From CAYVXT01 sp964455485 (GTDB lineage: Bacteria > Patescibacteriota > Minisyncoccia > Phycocordibacterales > WO2-35-19): a DNA stretch of 6,575 nt. Location: NCBI GenBank assembly GCA_964455485.1, contig CAYVXT010000004.1:1-6575 (forward strand), in the 5' to 3' direction. Positions 6,054 through 6,575 of the stretch are shown here, piece after piece; positions within the stretch are counted from its first letter, which is position 1, and each line of letters starts with the position of its first letter. The position numbers and the translations under genes were made by a program. Under the pieces are notes generated by a model. It saw nothing but the letters and a program-made list of their open reading frames with translations. It did not search any database and was not told the origin of the DNA.

Positions 6054-6575
6054 TATGGAAACAGACAAAAATAAACCACACATATGGAGCATATCTGATA
6101 TTTATACGACTGACTTCGGTCAAGATGAGTGGCTGGTCGAAAACCTGATTCCATTTCCAAGTATGACTGCTGTATCTGGTAATCCTGGAAACTTCAAGAC
6201 ATGGATCACAATTGCTATGGCAAAAGCTATCGCTGAAGGAAAGCCATTTCTTGAACAATTCGCAACTCGTCAAGGTTCAATTCTTATTATCGATGAAGAA
6301 GATCATATTAAACATATTCAAAAAAGACTTCGACAACTTAATGTGCCTGAAGAACTACCCATTTTTTACTTATCACAAGAAGGTATAAAAATTGATGACT
6401 CTAAAGGTTATGATTGTATCTTAAAAATTATTGAGGAGAAAAATATAATGCTTGTAGTACTAGATTCTCTTGTTCGTATGCATACCAAAGAAGAGAATGA
6501 TGCCAAACAAATGGCATCCGTAATGAGCAAGTTCAGTGAACTGATAAGAAAGGGTGTTAGTGTTCTATTTACCCA
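6046..6575 (+). CDS. RepA-like P-loop ATPase (AAA_25 type), 3' end missing
   Basis: This is the first 176 residues of a RecA-fold ATPase of the RepA/AAA_25 type; such proteins are hexameric helicases or helicase-like partners encoded mostly by plasmids, phages and integrated elements. Numbering from ATG 6046, the P-loop GNPGNFKT is at residues 45-52 (the GxxGxxKT form common in this family), preceded by a hydrophobic strand TAVS. LIIDEED at 80-86 followed by IQKRL is the family signature, and VVLDSLVRM at 137-145 is the Walker B strand. The frame is open to the last base and stops in LFT, just before the usual conserved His segment. Starts at 6046 and 6055 are in frame; neither has a Shine-Dalgarno, and the 6046 codon is inside an inverted repeat. 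The frame has a stop at 6001-6003, so it cannot begin much earlier. A primase or replication-initiation role is inferred. Confidence 0.88.
   Translation, partial: MDIMETDKNKPHIWSISDIYTTDFGQDEWLVENLIPFPSMTAVSGNPGNFKTWITIAMAKAIAEGKPFLEQFATRQGSILIIDEEDHIKHIQKRLRQLNVPEELPIFYLSQEGIKIDDSKGYDCILKIIEEKNIMLVVLDSLVRMHTKEENDAKQMASVMSKFSELIRKGVSVLFT

Noticed and set aside
6007..6273. Minus-strand frame opposite the RepA-like gene
   Set aside because: It is antisense to the P-loop region of a clearly conserved ATPase and has no family features.
1..6575. CRISPR array, insertion sequence or retron
   Set aside because: No regularly spaced repeats of 20-40 bases, no transposase and no reverse transcriptase were found.

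Overview
This AT-rich window (a few stretches near 40% G+C) carries a type III restriction-modification operon beside a small plasmid- or element-like gene group. The taxonomy is not directly visible. The compact spacing, weak or absent Shine-Dalgarno sequences and the two-winged-helix protein at 5292-5936 remind me of Patescibacteria/CPR genomes, but this is a low-confidence inference. TAA, TAG and TGA are all used as stops, so the recoded TGA of the Gracilibacteria/Absconditabacteria code is unlikely.

Bases 1-4300 (+) hold three tightly packed genes. First comes mod, the beta-type DNA methyltransferase, whose N-terminus with the DPPY motif lies before the window. Five bases later is a 260-residue protein that looks like a PD-(D/E)XK nuclease and is not part of the canonical mod-res pair. 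Eight bases later is res, an SF2 helicase/translocase with its own C-terminal PD-(D/E)XK nuclease. Mod and Res should act as one complex that methylates or cleaves specific sites. The middle protein is probably an accessory factor of the same defence operon.

Bases 4360-5039 (-) hold a two-gene operon with an ATGA overlap, convergent to res. It encodes a small protein with four predicted membrane segments and then a 99-residue protein made of a coiled coil plus a winged helix resembling the FtsK gamma domain. A short hairpin at the convergent junction may act as a weak terminator.

Bases 5040-5291 are non-coding and rich in inverted repeats (a 10-bp perfect inverted repeat, a 6-bp hairpin with a tetraloop, and an enclosing 6-bp pair). 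They separate the minus-strand operon from two plus-strand genes.

Bases 5292-6575 (+) encode a putative DNA-binding protein with two winged-helix regions, then a 109-base gap with repeats and a hairpin over a possible start codon, and finally the N-terminal part of a RepA-like P-loop ATPase that runs off the window. The RepA-like ATPase, the FtsK-gamma-like protein, the DNA-binding protein and the repeat-rich spacers suggest a plasmid or integrated replicon carrying a defence operon as cargo. The replicon idea is inference; no integrase, relaxase or transposase is visible.
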